A stretch of 10,634 bases of DNA from an uncultured Eubacteriales bacterium (GCA_900548615.1 URKW01000071.1:1-10634); one strand, 5' to 3'; positions 1 to 6,541 are shown, numbered from the stretch's first letter. Numbers and translations: made by a program. The notes: generated from the letters alone by a model not told the origin.

Positions 1-151
1 TCCTCCGTCTACCACGCTTTGGCCGCTGACGGCCCGCACCGCCGGAGGACGGCTGGTGCATCTGGTGGGCGACGCGTCCGCCATCGGCAATTATCATGAT
101 GTAAAAATCACCGACAGCAACACCTGGGCGCTGTTCGGCGAGATGGTATAA
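1..151 (+). CDS. miaB: MiaB C-terminal fragment (tRNA-2-methylthio-N6-dimethylallyladenosine synthase), 5' end outside window
   Basis: Only the last ~49 codons are present, read from base 2 to the TAA at 149-151. The visible peptide contains RLVHLVGDASAIGNYHDVKI followed by a WALFGEMV end. This fits the C-terminal TRAM domain of MiaB-type radical-SAM methylthiotransferases (a small RNA-binding beta-barrel ending in a 'V.I....t..L.G' pattern). MiaB adds the 2-methylthio group to i6A37 of tRNAs, the step after the MiaA reaction, and miaA lies about 5 kb downstream here. The radical-SAM and Fe-S domains are outside the window, so the call rests on the TRAM-like tail plus the miaB-mutS-mutL-miaA order common in Clostridia. 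A related methylthiotransferase such as MtaB cannot be fully excluded. Confidence 0.75.
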   Translation, partial: PPSTTLWPLTARTAGGRLVHLVGDASAIGNYHDVKITDSNTWALFGEMV

Positions 152-205
152 AGTTTTCTCTGTCATTCCGAGACCAGTCCTCAGACTGGCCGTGGGAATC
201 CGTTC

Positions 206-299
206 TCTTAACAATGCGGTGGAAATTCAGATGGATGCTACGGCGGCATAGCCGCCGAGATCGGAGGCTAAAAACATGCCACCGGCATGTTTTCTTAAC
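206..299. mobile_element. Candidate nested MITE-like insertion within repeat copy 1, flanked by TCTTAAC direct repeats
   Basis: TCTTAAC occurs at 206-212 and again at 293-299. The 80 bp between (213-292) has imperfect inverted ends: ATGCGGTGG at 214-222 faces CCACCGGCAT at 279-288. It contains two perfect hairpins, CGGCGGC-ATA-GCCGCCG (241-257) and AAAACATGCC-ACC-GGCATGTTTT (271-293). Removing 80 bp plus one direct repeat would leave a 99-bp repeat, nearly the 101 bp of copy 2. That is what a small insertion with a 7-bp target duplication would produce. There is no coding capacity. The mobile interpretation is inference; the direct repeats and hairpins are directly visible. Confidence 0.4.
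271..293. terminator. Possible bidirectional intrinsic terminator (hairpin with A/T flanks) downstream of miaB
   Basis: There is a perfect 10-bp stem AAAACATGCC / GGCATGTTTT with loop ACC. The A-run on one side and T-run on the other give a terminator shape on either strand. It lies 120 bp after the miaB stop, inside the candidate nested insertion. The GC core is only ACATGCC, so termination strength is uncertain. It may equally be just a structural part of the repeat. Confidence 0.35.
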
Positions 300-380
300 G
301 CCCCGACGGATTGCCGCGTCGGCCTTGCGGCCTCCTCACAATGACAGGAGTGCGATACGCAATTTTGAAAGGAGTCCCCT

Positions 381-2981
381 ATGGCAGAACTGACCCCCAT
401 GATGCAGCAATATCTGCAAATAAAGGAACAGAATCAGGACGCCATCCTGTTCTTCCGGCTGGGCGACTTCTATGAGATGTTCGGGGCCGACGCCAGAACG
501 GCGTCCCGTGAGCTTGACCTGACCCTGACCACCCGCGACAAGAGCAAGGACAAGCCTGCCGAGGAGCGGATGCCCATGTGCGGCGTGCCCTACCACTCCG
601 CGGACTCCTACATTGCCCGGCTGATCGCCAAGGGCTACAAAGTGGCCATCTGCGAGCAGACGGAGGATCCCGCACAGGCCAAGGGGCTGGTGAAGCGGGA
701 CATCATCCGGGTGGTCACCCCCGGTACGGTGATCGACAGCGCCTGTCTGGAGGAGGGGCGCTCCAACTTCTGCGCCGGTATCTATCTGGACGAGGACTAC
801 GCCGCTCTGTGCGCCTGCGACATCACCACCGGTAAGGCTCACGCCACCGCCTTTTCCGGCCCGGAACCGGTGAAGCAGCTTATCAACGAGTTGGCCCGCT
901 TTTCCCCTGCCGAGGCGGTGGTGAACGAAGCCGCCTTCTTTGACGAGACACTTCATACCTTTTTGCAGGATAAGCTGAACTGCCATCTGGAAAAGCTGCC
1001 GGCGGGCCGCTTCCAGATGGAAGCGGCGGAAAAGCTGATCCGCCGCCAGTTTGGCGACGACGCGCTGCACCGCCTGCCCCGGGACAACCCGGCGGTATTT
1101 CTGGCGCTGGGCGCGCTGCTGAGCTACCTGCACGAGACGCAGAAAACCGACCTGTCCCACGTGGACGATCTGGAATACTACCGCCGGGGCCAGTTCATGG
1201 AGCTGGACCTGACCGCCCGCCGCAATCTGGAGCTGACGGAGACGCTGCGCAGCAAGGAGAAGAAGGGCAGTCTCCTGTGGGTGCTGGACAAGACGAAAAC
1301 CGCCATGGGCGGGCGCTTGATGCGCTCGTGGCTGGAGCGTCCGCTGCTGTCCGTCACGGAGATCGACCGCCGCAGCGCCGCCGTGGCGGCGCTGGTGGAG
1401 CACACCGTGGCCCGCGAGGAGCTGATTCTGGCCTTGCAGGGCATCTCCGACATGGAGCGCTTGGTGGGCCGCATCGTATACGGCACGGCAGGCGGCCGTG
1501 ATCTGGCGTCCCTGCGCGCCGCCATGGAGAAGCTGCCGCTGGTAAAGGCCCAGCTGTCCTGCTTTGAAAAGGGCCGCCTGCATCAGCTGGACGAGGCGCT
1601 GGACGACCTCAACGACCTTGCCGCCCTCATTGGGCAGACGCTGGTGGATGAGCCGCCTTTCTCCGTTCGGGAGGGCGAGCTGATCCGGGACGGCTTCGAC
1701 AGCGAGGTGGATCGCCTGCGCACCATCCTCCACGGCGGCAAGGGTATCGTCGTCAGCATGGAGGCCGCCGAAAAGGAAAAGACCGGCATCCGCACCCTGA
1801 AGATCGGCTATAACAAGGTGTTCGGGTACTATATCGAGGTGTCCAACTCCTTCAAGGATCAGGTGCCGGACACCTACATCCGCAAGCAGACGCTGGTGAA
1901 CGGCGAACGCTATATCACGCAGGAGCTGAAGGATCTGGAGCATGACATTCTCTCCGCCGAGGATCGGGTAAAGGCGCTGGAATATCAGCTGTTTACCGAC
2001 CTGCGGCTCCACGTGGCGGAGCAGGCCGCGCGGGTGCAGCGTGCCGCCGCCATCGTGGCGGAGCTGGACGCCCTGTGCTCACTGGCCGCTGTGGCGGTGA
2101 AGAACAATTACTGCTGCCCTGTGGTGGACGAGTCCGGCGTCATCGAAATTCACGATGGCCGCCACCCCGTGGTGGAGCAGATGCGGCGGGACAGCATGTT
2201 CGTCCCCAACGATACGTACATGGGTGAAAAGGATGACCGGGTGGCCATCATCACCGGCCCCAACATGGCCGGTAAATCCACCTACATGCGTCAGGTGGCG
2301 CTGATCGTGCTGATGGCGCAGATCGGCTCCTTTGTTCCCGCTCGGGCCGCCCGCATCGGCGTGGTGGATCGCATTTTCACCCGCATCGGCGCCAGCGACG
2401 ACCTGTCCGCCGGACAGTCCACCTTCATGGTGGAAATGACGGAGGTCAGCGATATTCTGAAGGCCGCCACCGCGGACAGTCTGCTGATTCTGGACGAGAT
2501 CGGCCGGGGCACCTCTACCTTTGACGGCATGTCCATTGCCCGGGCGGTGCTGGAGTACTGCGCCGACCCGAAAAAGCTGGGGGCCAAGACCCTGTTCGCC
2601 ACCCACTATCACGAGCTGACGGCGCTGGAGGGTGAGCTGCCCGGCGTCCGCAACTATAACATCGCCGTCCGCACACGGGGCGAGGATATCATCTTCCTGC
2701 GGAAGATCATCTCCGGCGGCGCCGACCGCAGCTACGGTATCGAGGTCGCCAAGCTGGCGGGCCTGCCCAAGCAGGTGCTGACCCGTGCCCGGCATATTTT
2801 GCAGGAGCTGGAGGACGAGGCGGGCAAGCCCCACGCCGCCCCTGTGGAGACGGATCAGGTGTCATTGGAGGCTCTCAGCGAGAGCGCGGTCATCGAAGCG
2901 CTCCGCCGTGCGCAGGTGGACACCCTCAGCCCGCTGGAAGCGCTGAATCTGCTGTACGAGCTGAAGAATAAATTGCAATGA
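381..2981 (+). CDS. mutS: DNA mismatch repair protein MutS
   Basis: 866 aa, full length for bacterial MutS. It recognises base mismatches and small loops in new DNA and, with ATP, recruits MutL. The N-terminal mismatch-binding domain has GDFYEMF with the F-x-E reader motif at F30-Y31-E32. Connector, core/lever and clamp regions follow. The ABC-type ATPase domain has Walker A GPNMAGKST (626-634), Walker B and signature region LLILDEIGRGTST (701-713), and the ATHYHEL switch. The C-terminal helical tail ends EALNLLYELKNKL, the usual closing motif of this family. The start at 381 is supported by AAAGGAG at 368-374, 6 nt upstream. mutL follows after a 134-bp gap occupied by a repeat, and a related repeat precedes the gene. 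All key motifs look intact. Confidence 0.97.
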   Translation: MAELTPMMQQYLQIKEQNQDAILFFRLGDFYEMFGADARTASRELDLTLTTRDKSKDKPAEERMPMCGVPYHSADSYIARLIAKGYKVAICEQTEDPAQAKGLVKRDIIRVVTPGTVIDSACLEEGRSNFCAGIYLDEDYAALCACDITTGKAHATAFSGPEPVKQLINELARFSPAEAVVNEAAFFDETLHTFLQDKLNCHLEKLPAGRFQMEAAEKLIRRQFGDDALHRLPRDNPAVFLALGALLSYLHETQKTDLSHVDDLEYYRRGQFMELDLTARRNLELTETLRSKEKKGSLLWVLDKTKTAMGGRLMRSWLERPLLSVTEIDRRSAAVAALVEHTVAREELILALQGISDMERLVGRIVYGTAGGRDLASLRAAMEKLPLVKAQLSCFEKGRLHQLDEALDDLNDLAALIGQTLVDEPPFSVREGELIRDGFDSEVDRLRTILHGGKGIVVSMEAAEKEKTGIRTLKIGYNKVFGYYIEVSNSFKDQVPDTYIRKQTLVNGERYITQELKDLEHDILSAEDRVKALEYQLFTDLRLHVAEQAARVQRAAAIVAELDALCSLAAVAVKNNYCCPVVDESGVIEIHDGRHPVVEQMRRDSMFVPNDTYMGEKDDRVAIITGPNMAGKSTYMRQVALIVLMAQIGSFVPARAARIGVVDRIFTRIGASDDLSAGQSTFMVEMTEVSDILKAATADSLLILDEIGRGTSTFDGMSIARAVLEYCADPKKLGAKTLFATHYHELTALEGELPGVRNYNIAVRTRGEDIIFLRKIISGGADRSYGIEVAKLAGLPKQVLTRARHILQELEDEAGKPHAAPVETDQVSLEALSESAVIEALRRAQVDTLSPLEALNLLYELKNKLQ

Positions 2982-2989
2982 TTAAAGCC

Positions 2990-3090
2990 TGTCATTCCGA
3001 GCCAGTGCGCACACTGGCGTGGGAATCCGTACTCCTATTTCCGGATAAGGAGAAACGGATTGCCGCGTCGCTTCGCTCCTCGCAATGACA
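2990..3090. repeat. Dispersed palindromic repeat, copy 2 (family A), between mutS and mutL
   Basis: This is a 101-bp imperfect palindrome in the same orientation as the copy at 161-346. The left end TGTCATTCCGAG (2990-3001) faces CTCGCAATGACA (3079-3090). The inner GTGGGAATCCGT (3019-3030) faces ACGGATTGCCGC (3055-3066). The left arm holds a perfect 7-bp hairpin GCCAGTG-CGCA-CACTGGC (3001-3018). The centre has CTCCT..AGGAG (3033-3037 / 3048-3052). ACGGATTGCCGCGTCG is identical in both copies. It occupies most of the mutS-mutL gap, where I see no gene. It may fold in the mutS-mutL transcript. There is no U-tract, so it is not a classical terminator. Confidence 0.8.
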
Positions 3091-3115
3091 CAATAACACC
3101 CAACAAGGAGGAACC

Positions 3116-5083
3116 ATGCCGCAGATCCAATGCCTGCCGCCCCATGTGGCGGATCTTATCGCCGCCGGCGAGGTGGTGGAGCGTCCCGCCAGCGTCATCA
3201 AAGAGCTGCTGGAGAACGCCATCGACGCGGGAGCCTCCGCCATCGTGGCGGAGATCGAGCACGGCGGCCTGACCTACATCCGCATCACCGACAACGGCTG
3301 CGGCATTCCGGCGGAGCAGCTGCCCACCGCCTTTCTGCGCCATGCCACCAGCAAGCTCCGTGCCGCCGCCGATCTGACAGCCATCGGCACGCTGGGCTTC
3401 CGGGGCGAGGCTCTGGCTGCCATCGCCGCCGTCAGCCGTGTGGATATCTTTTCCCGCGCCGCCGGTACGGAGATGGGCGCGGCGCTCCATCTGGAGGGCG
3501 GCAAGCCCGGCCGGACGGAGCCTACCGGCTGCCCGGAGGGCACCACCATCTGCGTCCGGGATCTCTTCTACAACACCCCCGCCCGGATGAAGTTCATGAA
3601 GAAGGACAGCGCCGAGGGTGCGGCGGTGTCCGGCGTGGTGCAGCATCTGGCCCTGAGCCATCCCGACGTGTCCTTCAAGCTGCTGCGGGATGGGCAGGAG
3701 GTGCTGCACACTCCCGGCGACGGCCAGCTGCTGTCTGCCATCTACGCCGCCATGGGGCGGGATTTCGCCCTTGGCCTGCTGCCGATCTCCGGCAGCGGCG
3801 GCGATGTGAAAGTGGAGGGCTTTGTCACCAAGCCCCTCAACGGCCACGGCAGCCGTGGCAAGCAGGGGTTTTTCGTCAACGGCCGGTTCGTCAAGTCCCA
3901 GCTGCTGACGGCGGCGCTGGAGGAAGCCTATAAGAACCAGCTCCTCAAGGGGCGGTTCCCCGGCTGCGTCCTGCACGTGACGCTGCCTGCGGATCGGGTG
4001 GACGTGAACGTCCACCCCGCCAAGACGGTGGTGAAGTTCGTGTCGGATAAAGCTGTGTTTGACGCGGTATATTACACCATTCTGGACGCATTAAACGCAG
4101 AAAAGACCCCCAAAAAGCCCGATAATGTACCGAAATTTTTCCAGAAAATGACAGCGCGGGAGTTCAAGGAGAAGGCTGCCGCCCCGGCGGAGGAGAAAAA
4201 GCCGCTGGGCAGCTTCCTGCCCAAAAGCGCCGCCCCGGCCACGAAAAACGTCATCCGGGACAGCGTGTCCGCCATGGCCCAGCGGCCCCACAGCGCCGAG
4301 ACGGTCTACGTCCGGGATGTGGCGGAGCCGGAGAAGCCCATCGTAACATCCTCGCCCCTGACGGGCCGCACCTATGAGATCACGCCACCTGTAAAGGCAG
4401 AGGCGTTGACAGAAAAACCCGCCGAACCGGAGACAGTCGCAGTACCGGAAGCACCGGCGCAGGAGACCATCACCATGCCGCAGGAGCCGGAGCAGCAGAC
4501 CATGGAGCCGGTGAAGGAAGCGCCGTGGCGCATGGTGGGCGAGGTGCTGAAAACCTACATCATCTGCGAGGACGAGCACGAAACCGTGTGGCTCATCGAC
4601 AAGCACGCCGCCCACGAGCGGCTGCGGTTCGACGTGCTGAAGGCCAACCGCCAGCCACTGATGGCTCAGCCGCTGCTGACGCCGGAAACGGTGGAGTTGG
4701 AGCCGGAGAGCTATGCCGCCGTGCTGGACAACCTGCCGCTGCTGCAGGAGTTCGGCTTCGTCTGCGAGGATTTCGGCGGCGGCACGGTGCTGATCCGGGA
4801 GGTTCCGGCGGATATTCTGGCGGCGGACGCCGCCGTCACGCTGGAGGAGCTGGCCCAGAAGCTGGCCCTGGGCCGCGCCGATCCCAACGGCGCACGGGAC
4901 GAGCTGCTGCACACCATGGCCTGTAAGAGCGCCATCAAGGCCGGTATGACCACCGACGCCACGGAGTTGGCGGCGCTGGTGGAAAAGGTGCAGTCGGGGG
5001 AGATCCTGTACTGTCCCCACGGCAGACCGGTGAAGTATCAATTGAGCAAATACGACATCGAGAAGATGTTCAAACGAGCGTAA
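3116..5083 (+). CDS. mutL: DNA mismatch repair protein MutL (endonuclease-type)
   Basis: 655 aa. MutL couples mismatch recognition by MutS to strand incision and repair. The N-terminal GHKL ATPase domain shows AAGEVVERPASV, the catalytic E30 and Mg-binding N34 in KELLENAID, D59 in DNGCGIP, the ATSKL motif and TLGFRGEALAAIAAV. FYNTPARMKFMK and a KTVVKF region follow. A poorly conserved Pro/Glu-rich linker spans about 340-465. The C-terminal domain has the three motifs of nicking MutL proteins found in bacteria without MutH: DKHAAHERLRFD (495-506), ACKSAIKA (602-609) and CPHGRP (633-638). The last acidic residue of the first motif is D rather than the usual E. The start is supported by AAGGAGG at 3105-3111. 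miaA follows 16 bp after the stop, so co-transcription is likely. Confidence 0.97.
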   Translation: MPQIQCLPPHVADLIAAGEVVERPASVIKELLENAIDAGASAIVAEIEHGGLTYIRITDNGCGIPAEQLPTAFLRHATSKLRAAADLTAIGTLGFRGEALAAIAAVSRVDIFSRAAGTEMGAALHLEGGKPGRTEPTGCPEGTTICVRDLFYNTPARMKFMKKDSAEGAAVSGVVQHLALSHPDVSFKLLRDGQEVLHTPGDGQLLSAIYAAMGRDFALGLLPISGSGGDVKVEGFVTKPLNGHGSRGKQGFFVNGRFVKSQLLTAALEEAYKNQLLKGRFPGCVLHVTLPADRVDVNVHPAKTVVKFVSDKAVFDAVYYTILDALNAEKTPKKPDNVPKFFQKMTAREFKEKAAAPAEEKKPLGSFLPKSAAPATKNVIRDSVSAMAQRPHSAETVYVRDVAEPEKPIVTSSPLTGRTYEITPPVKAEALTEKPAEPETVAVPEAPAQETITMPQEPEQQTMEPVKEAPWRMVGEVLKTYIICEDEHETVWLIDKHAAHERLRFDVLKANRQPLMAQPLLTPETVELEPESYAAVLDNLPLLQEFGFVCEDFGGGTVLIREVPADILAADAAVTLEELAQKLALGRADPNGARDELLHTMACKSAIKAGMTTDATELAALVEKVQSGEILYCPHGRPVKYQLSKYDIEKMFKRA

Positions 5084-5085
5084 TT

Positions 5086-5091
5086 GGGGAG
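5086..5091 (+). promoter_or_regulatory. Ribosome binding site deciding the miaA start
   Basis: GGGGAG lies 8 nt upstream of ATG 5100. An in-frame GTG at 5091 overlaps this site and has no Shine-Dalgarno of its own at a workable distance, so ATG 5100 is preferred. Confidence 0.7.
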
Positions 5092-5099
5092 TGACGCCA

Positions 5100-6041
5100 A
5101 TGGCCACAGTGCTGTGCGTGGTGGGCCCTACCGCCACGGGAAAAACGAAAATGGGCGTGGCGCTGGCCAAACGCTTTAACGGCGAGGTGGTCAGCGTGGA
5201 CTCCATGCAGATCTACCGGGGCATGGCGGTGGGGACCGCCGCACCGACGGCCGAGGAAATGGAGGGCATCCCCCACCACATGGTAGCCGTGGCCGACCCG
5301 GCGGAGAGTTGGTCGGCGGCACGGTATGTGCAGGCGGCGGATCTGTGCGTGCAGGATATCTTGCGGCGGGGCAAGCTGCCGGTGCTGGTGGGCGGCACGG
5401 GGCTGTATCTGGACGCTTTGATCCGGGGCACGGACTTTGCCGCCGGGTCGCAGGGCACGGAGATACGGCAGGAATTGCAGCGCCGCGCCCGAACCGAGGG
5501 CGTTGAAACGCTGCTGGAGGAGCTGCGCCGTATTGACCCCATTGCGGCGGAAAAGCTCCACCTGCGTGATGAAAAGCGCATCATCCGTGCGCTGGAGGTG
5601 TGGCAGGAGACCGGCCGGACCATCACCGAGCATGACGCTCTGGAGCGGCAGCAGCCGCCCAAATACGACGCCCTGTATATCGGGCTGGATTTCGTCGACC
5701 GGCAGGATCTCCGCGACCGCATTGACCGCCGGGTGGATATCATGGTGGAGCAGGGGCTGCTGGCGGAGGTGAAGGCTCTGCTGGACAGCGGCCTGCCCCG
5801 TGACGCCACGGCCTTGCAGGCCATCGGCTACAAGCAGTTTCTGGCGGTAGCCGAGGGTACGGCCACCACGGAGGAAGCCATCGCCGAGGTGAAGCTTCGC
5901 TCCCGGCAGTACGCCAAGCGGCAGCTGACATGGCTGCGGCGGAATCCGGATATTTTCTGGGTGCGCTGGCAGCGGCAACCAAATTTCCCGGAGGGATTGC
6001 AAAAAGCGACAGAATATCTCCATAGCCGTGGTTTATGCTGA
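5100..6041 (+). CDS. miaA: tRNA dimethylallyltransferase (MiaA)
   Basis: 313 aa from ATG 5100, normal for MiaA. It transfers the dimethylallyl group from DMAPP to N6 of A37 in tRNAs reading UNN codons, making i6A, the substrate of MiaB. Visible motifs are the P-loop GPTATGKT (9-16), VSVDSMQIYRGM with the likely catalytic D34, VGGTGLYLDALIRG, RALEVWQETGRT in the insertion/anticodon-contact part, AIGYKQFL, and RQYAKRQLTWLRR near the C-terminus followed by an FWV segment. It sits 16 bp after mutL and 63 bp before hfq; miaA-hfq adjacency is widespread in bacteria. The start is chosen by GGGGAG at 5086-5091. A GTG nine bases upstream is in frame but overlaps that site. Confidence 0.96.
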   Translation: MATVLCVVGPTATGKTKMGVALAKRFNGEVVSVDSMQIYRGMAVGTAAPTAEEMEGIPHHMVAVADPAESWSAARYVQAADLCVQDILRRGKLPVLVGGTGLYLDALIRGTDFAAGSQGTEIRQELQRRARTEGVETLLEELRRIDPIAAEKLHLRDEKRIIRALEVWQETGRTITEHDALERQQPPKYDALYIGLDFVDRQDLRDRIDRRVDIMVEQGLLAEVKALLDSGLPRDATALQAIGYKQFLAVAEGTATTEEAIAEVKLRSRQYAKRQLTWLRRNPDIFWVRWQRQPNFPEGLQKATEYLHSRGLC

Positions 6042-6067
6042 ATCACGGCGGAGGTTGTCCTATAGAG

Positions 6068-6106
6068 ATAGCGTCCGTACAAAAAAGATACATAGGAGGA
6101 CGCTAT
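6068..6106 (+). promoter_or_regulatory. Inverted repeat covering the hfq SD and start codon (candidate translational control hairpin)
   Basis: ATAGCGTCC (6068-6076) and GGACGCTAT (6098-6106) are perfect 9-bp reverse complements. The right arm includes the last bases of the AGGAGG Shine-Dalgarno (6094-6099), the whole spacer and the first two bases of the ATG (6105-6107). The 21-nt loop is A-rich (ACAAAAAAGATACATA). If it folds in the mRNA it would limit ribosome access. A-rich single strands are the kind of RNA that the distal face of Gram-positive Hfq binds, so feedback by Hfq on its own translation is plausible. The pairing is seen in the sequence; the function is inferred. Confidence 0.5.
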
Positions 6107-6338
6107 GCAAAAGACAAATAATCTTCAGGAAGTATTTTTGGCCCAGGCCCGGAAGCAGAAGATCCCCGTCACCATGTTTCTGGTGAACGGCTTTCAGCTG
6201 CGGGGAACCATCACCGGGTTTGACTGCTTTGTGGTCATTCTGGACAGCGAGGGCCGCCAGCAGGTGATCTATAAGCACGCCATCTCCACCATCGCCCCGG
6301 CGCGAGCGGTGAGCTTTCAGGAGACGGAGGAGATGTAA
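6105..6338 (+). CDS. hfq: RNA chaperone Hfq
   Basis: 77 aa, a typical short Gram-positive Hfq without the long C-terminal tail of enterobacteria. Hfq is a hexameric Sm-like ring that binds small RNAs and mRNAs. The N-terminal helix has NLQEVFLAQARKQK, with the conserved Q8 and basic rim residues R16, K17 and K19. Sm1 is VTMFLVNGFQLRGTITGFD (from V22), with F42 conserved and C41 where E. coli has Q. Sm2 is IYKHAIST, with K57-H58 lining the proximal U-binding pore. The EGRQQ stretch before Sm2 matches the Bacillus type (EGKQQ). The start is set by AGGAGG at 6094-6099. It lies 63 bp after miaA, and its initiation region can form a 9-bp hairpin. Confidence 0.96.
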   Translation: MQKTNNLQEVFLAQARKQKIPVTMFLVNGFQLRGTITGFDCFVVILDSEGRQQVIYKHAISTIAPARAVSFQETEEM

Positions 6339-6355
6339 AACAGCCAGCCGGATCC

Positions 6356-6381
6356 GTAGGGCCGGACGACTCTGTCCGCCC
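6356..6381 (+). repeat. 26-bp hairpin repeat unit 1 (family B), forward
   Basis: The unit begins GTAGGG and ends GCCC. Internally, CGGAC (6363-6367) pairs with GTCCG (6374-6378) around the loop GACTCT. It matches the reverse complement of unit 2 (6409-6434) at 23 of 26 positions, so the two can form one long stem about 80 bp across downstream of hfq. Confidence 0.7.
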
Positions 6382-6408
6382 TGACGATAAACATCCGAGC
6401 CACCGATA

Positions 6409-6434
6409 GGGCCGACAGAGTCGTCGGCCCCTAC
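6409..6434 (-). repeat. 26-bp hairpin repeat unit 2 (family B), reverse
   Basis: On the reverse strand it reads GTAGGGGCC...GGCCC. A perfect 8-bp hairpin, GGGCCGAC (6409-6416) with GTCGGCCC (6423-6430), has loop AGAGTC. With unit 1 it forms an inverted pair separated by 27 bp. There is no U-tract, so it is not a standard terminator, though it could protect the 3' end of an hfq transcript. Confidence 0.7.
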
Positions 6435-6466
6435 AAGCGACAGCAAGAACCCATTACACCAACGGC

Positions 6467-6492
6467 GGGCGGATGTGGGCATCCGCCCCTAC
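6467..6492 (-). repeat. 26-bp hairpin repeat unit 3 (family B), reverse
   Basis: GGGCGGATG (6467-6475), loop TGGG, CATCCGCCC (6480-6488) form a perfect 9-bp stem. Reverse-strand ends are GTAGGGGC and GCCC, the same as units 1 and 2, and the length is the same 26 bp. The inner sequence differs but is still self-complementary. It contains an ATG (6473) in frame with the next gene, which could mislead start prediction. The rest of 6339-6541 shows no gene. Confidence 0.7.
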
Positions 6493-6529
6493 GGGATATT
6501 TGCAAACACACAGCACAAGAGATATACAC

Positions 6530-6535
6530 AAGGAG
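6530..6535 (+). promoter_or_regulatory. Ribosome binding site deciding the start of the HlyD-like gene
   Basis: AAGGAG lies 6 nt upstream of ATG 6542. It rules against the in-frame ATG 69 bp upstream at 6473, which lies inside a repeat hairpin and would put extra residues ahead of the basic N-terminus and membrane segment. Confidence 0.8.
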
Positions 6536-6541
6536 CGGGAT

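Larger units (their letters stand above)
161..346. repeat. Dispersed palindromic repeat, copy 1 (family A), enlarged by an internal segment
   Basis: The left arm starts TGTCATTCCGAG (161-172) and runs to GTGGGAATCCGT. The right arm runs from ACGGATTGCCGCGTCG (306-321) to CAATGACA ending at 346. The arms are imperfect reverse complements of each other. The left arm carries a small perfect hairpin, CCAGTC-CTCA-GACTGG (174-189). The same arms occur again at 2990-3090, between mutS and mutL. On the reverse strand such repeats give spurious peptides of the CEERSD / LRGAKRRGNP kind, which I recall from many bacterial genomes. This copy is 85 bp longer than copy 2 because of the segment between the two TCTTAAC direct repeats. 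It fills most of the miaB-mutS intergenic region (152-380), where I see no gene. Confidence 0.8.

Noticed and set aside
336..2012. A 558-codon reverse-strand open frame over mutS
   Set aside because: Its low-complexity, Q/H/L/V-rich composition is typical of antisense frames of GC-rich genes. It shows no recognisable domain, and mutS is intact on the + strand.
2992..4015. Long open frames on the reverse strand over the repeat and mutL, one carrying a SLRGAKRRGNP-type peptide
   Set aside because: They are opposite-strand shadows of high-GC coding sequence plus the dispersed repeat. They have no ribosome binding site or family resemblance, and mutL on the + strand is unambiguous.
4404..4409. 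TTGACA within mutL as a promoter -35 for miaA-hfq
   Set aside because: No TATAAT-like sequence at 16-18 bp, and the local sequence remains GC-rich.
6055..6083. TTGTCC-17-TACAAA as a promoter for hfq
   Set aside because: Only 4 of 6 matches in each hexamer, which is expected by chance. hfq can be co-transcribed with miaA, so it is left out of the features.
6500..6528. TTGCAA-17-TATACA as a promoter for the HlyD-like gene
   Set aside because: Each hexamer matches at 4 of 6 positions. The start of transcription would fall on the ribosome binding site, leaving only about 7 nt of leader.
6473..6541. Upstream in-frame ATG extending the HlyD-like protein by 23 residues
   Set aside because: The ATG lies in the repeat hairpin, has no Shine-Dalgarno, and the extension has no family-like sequence. 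ATG 6542 has AAGGAG at ideal spacing.
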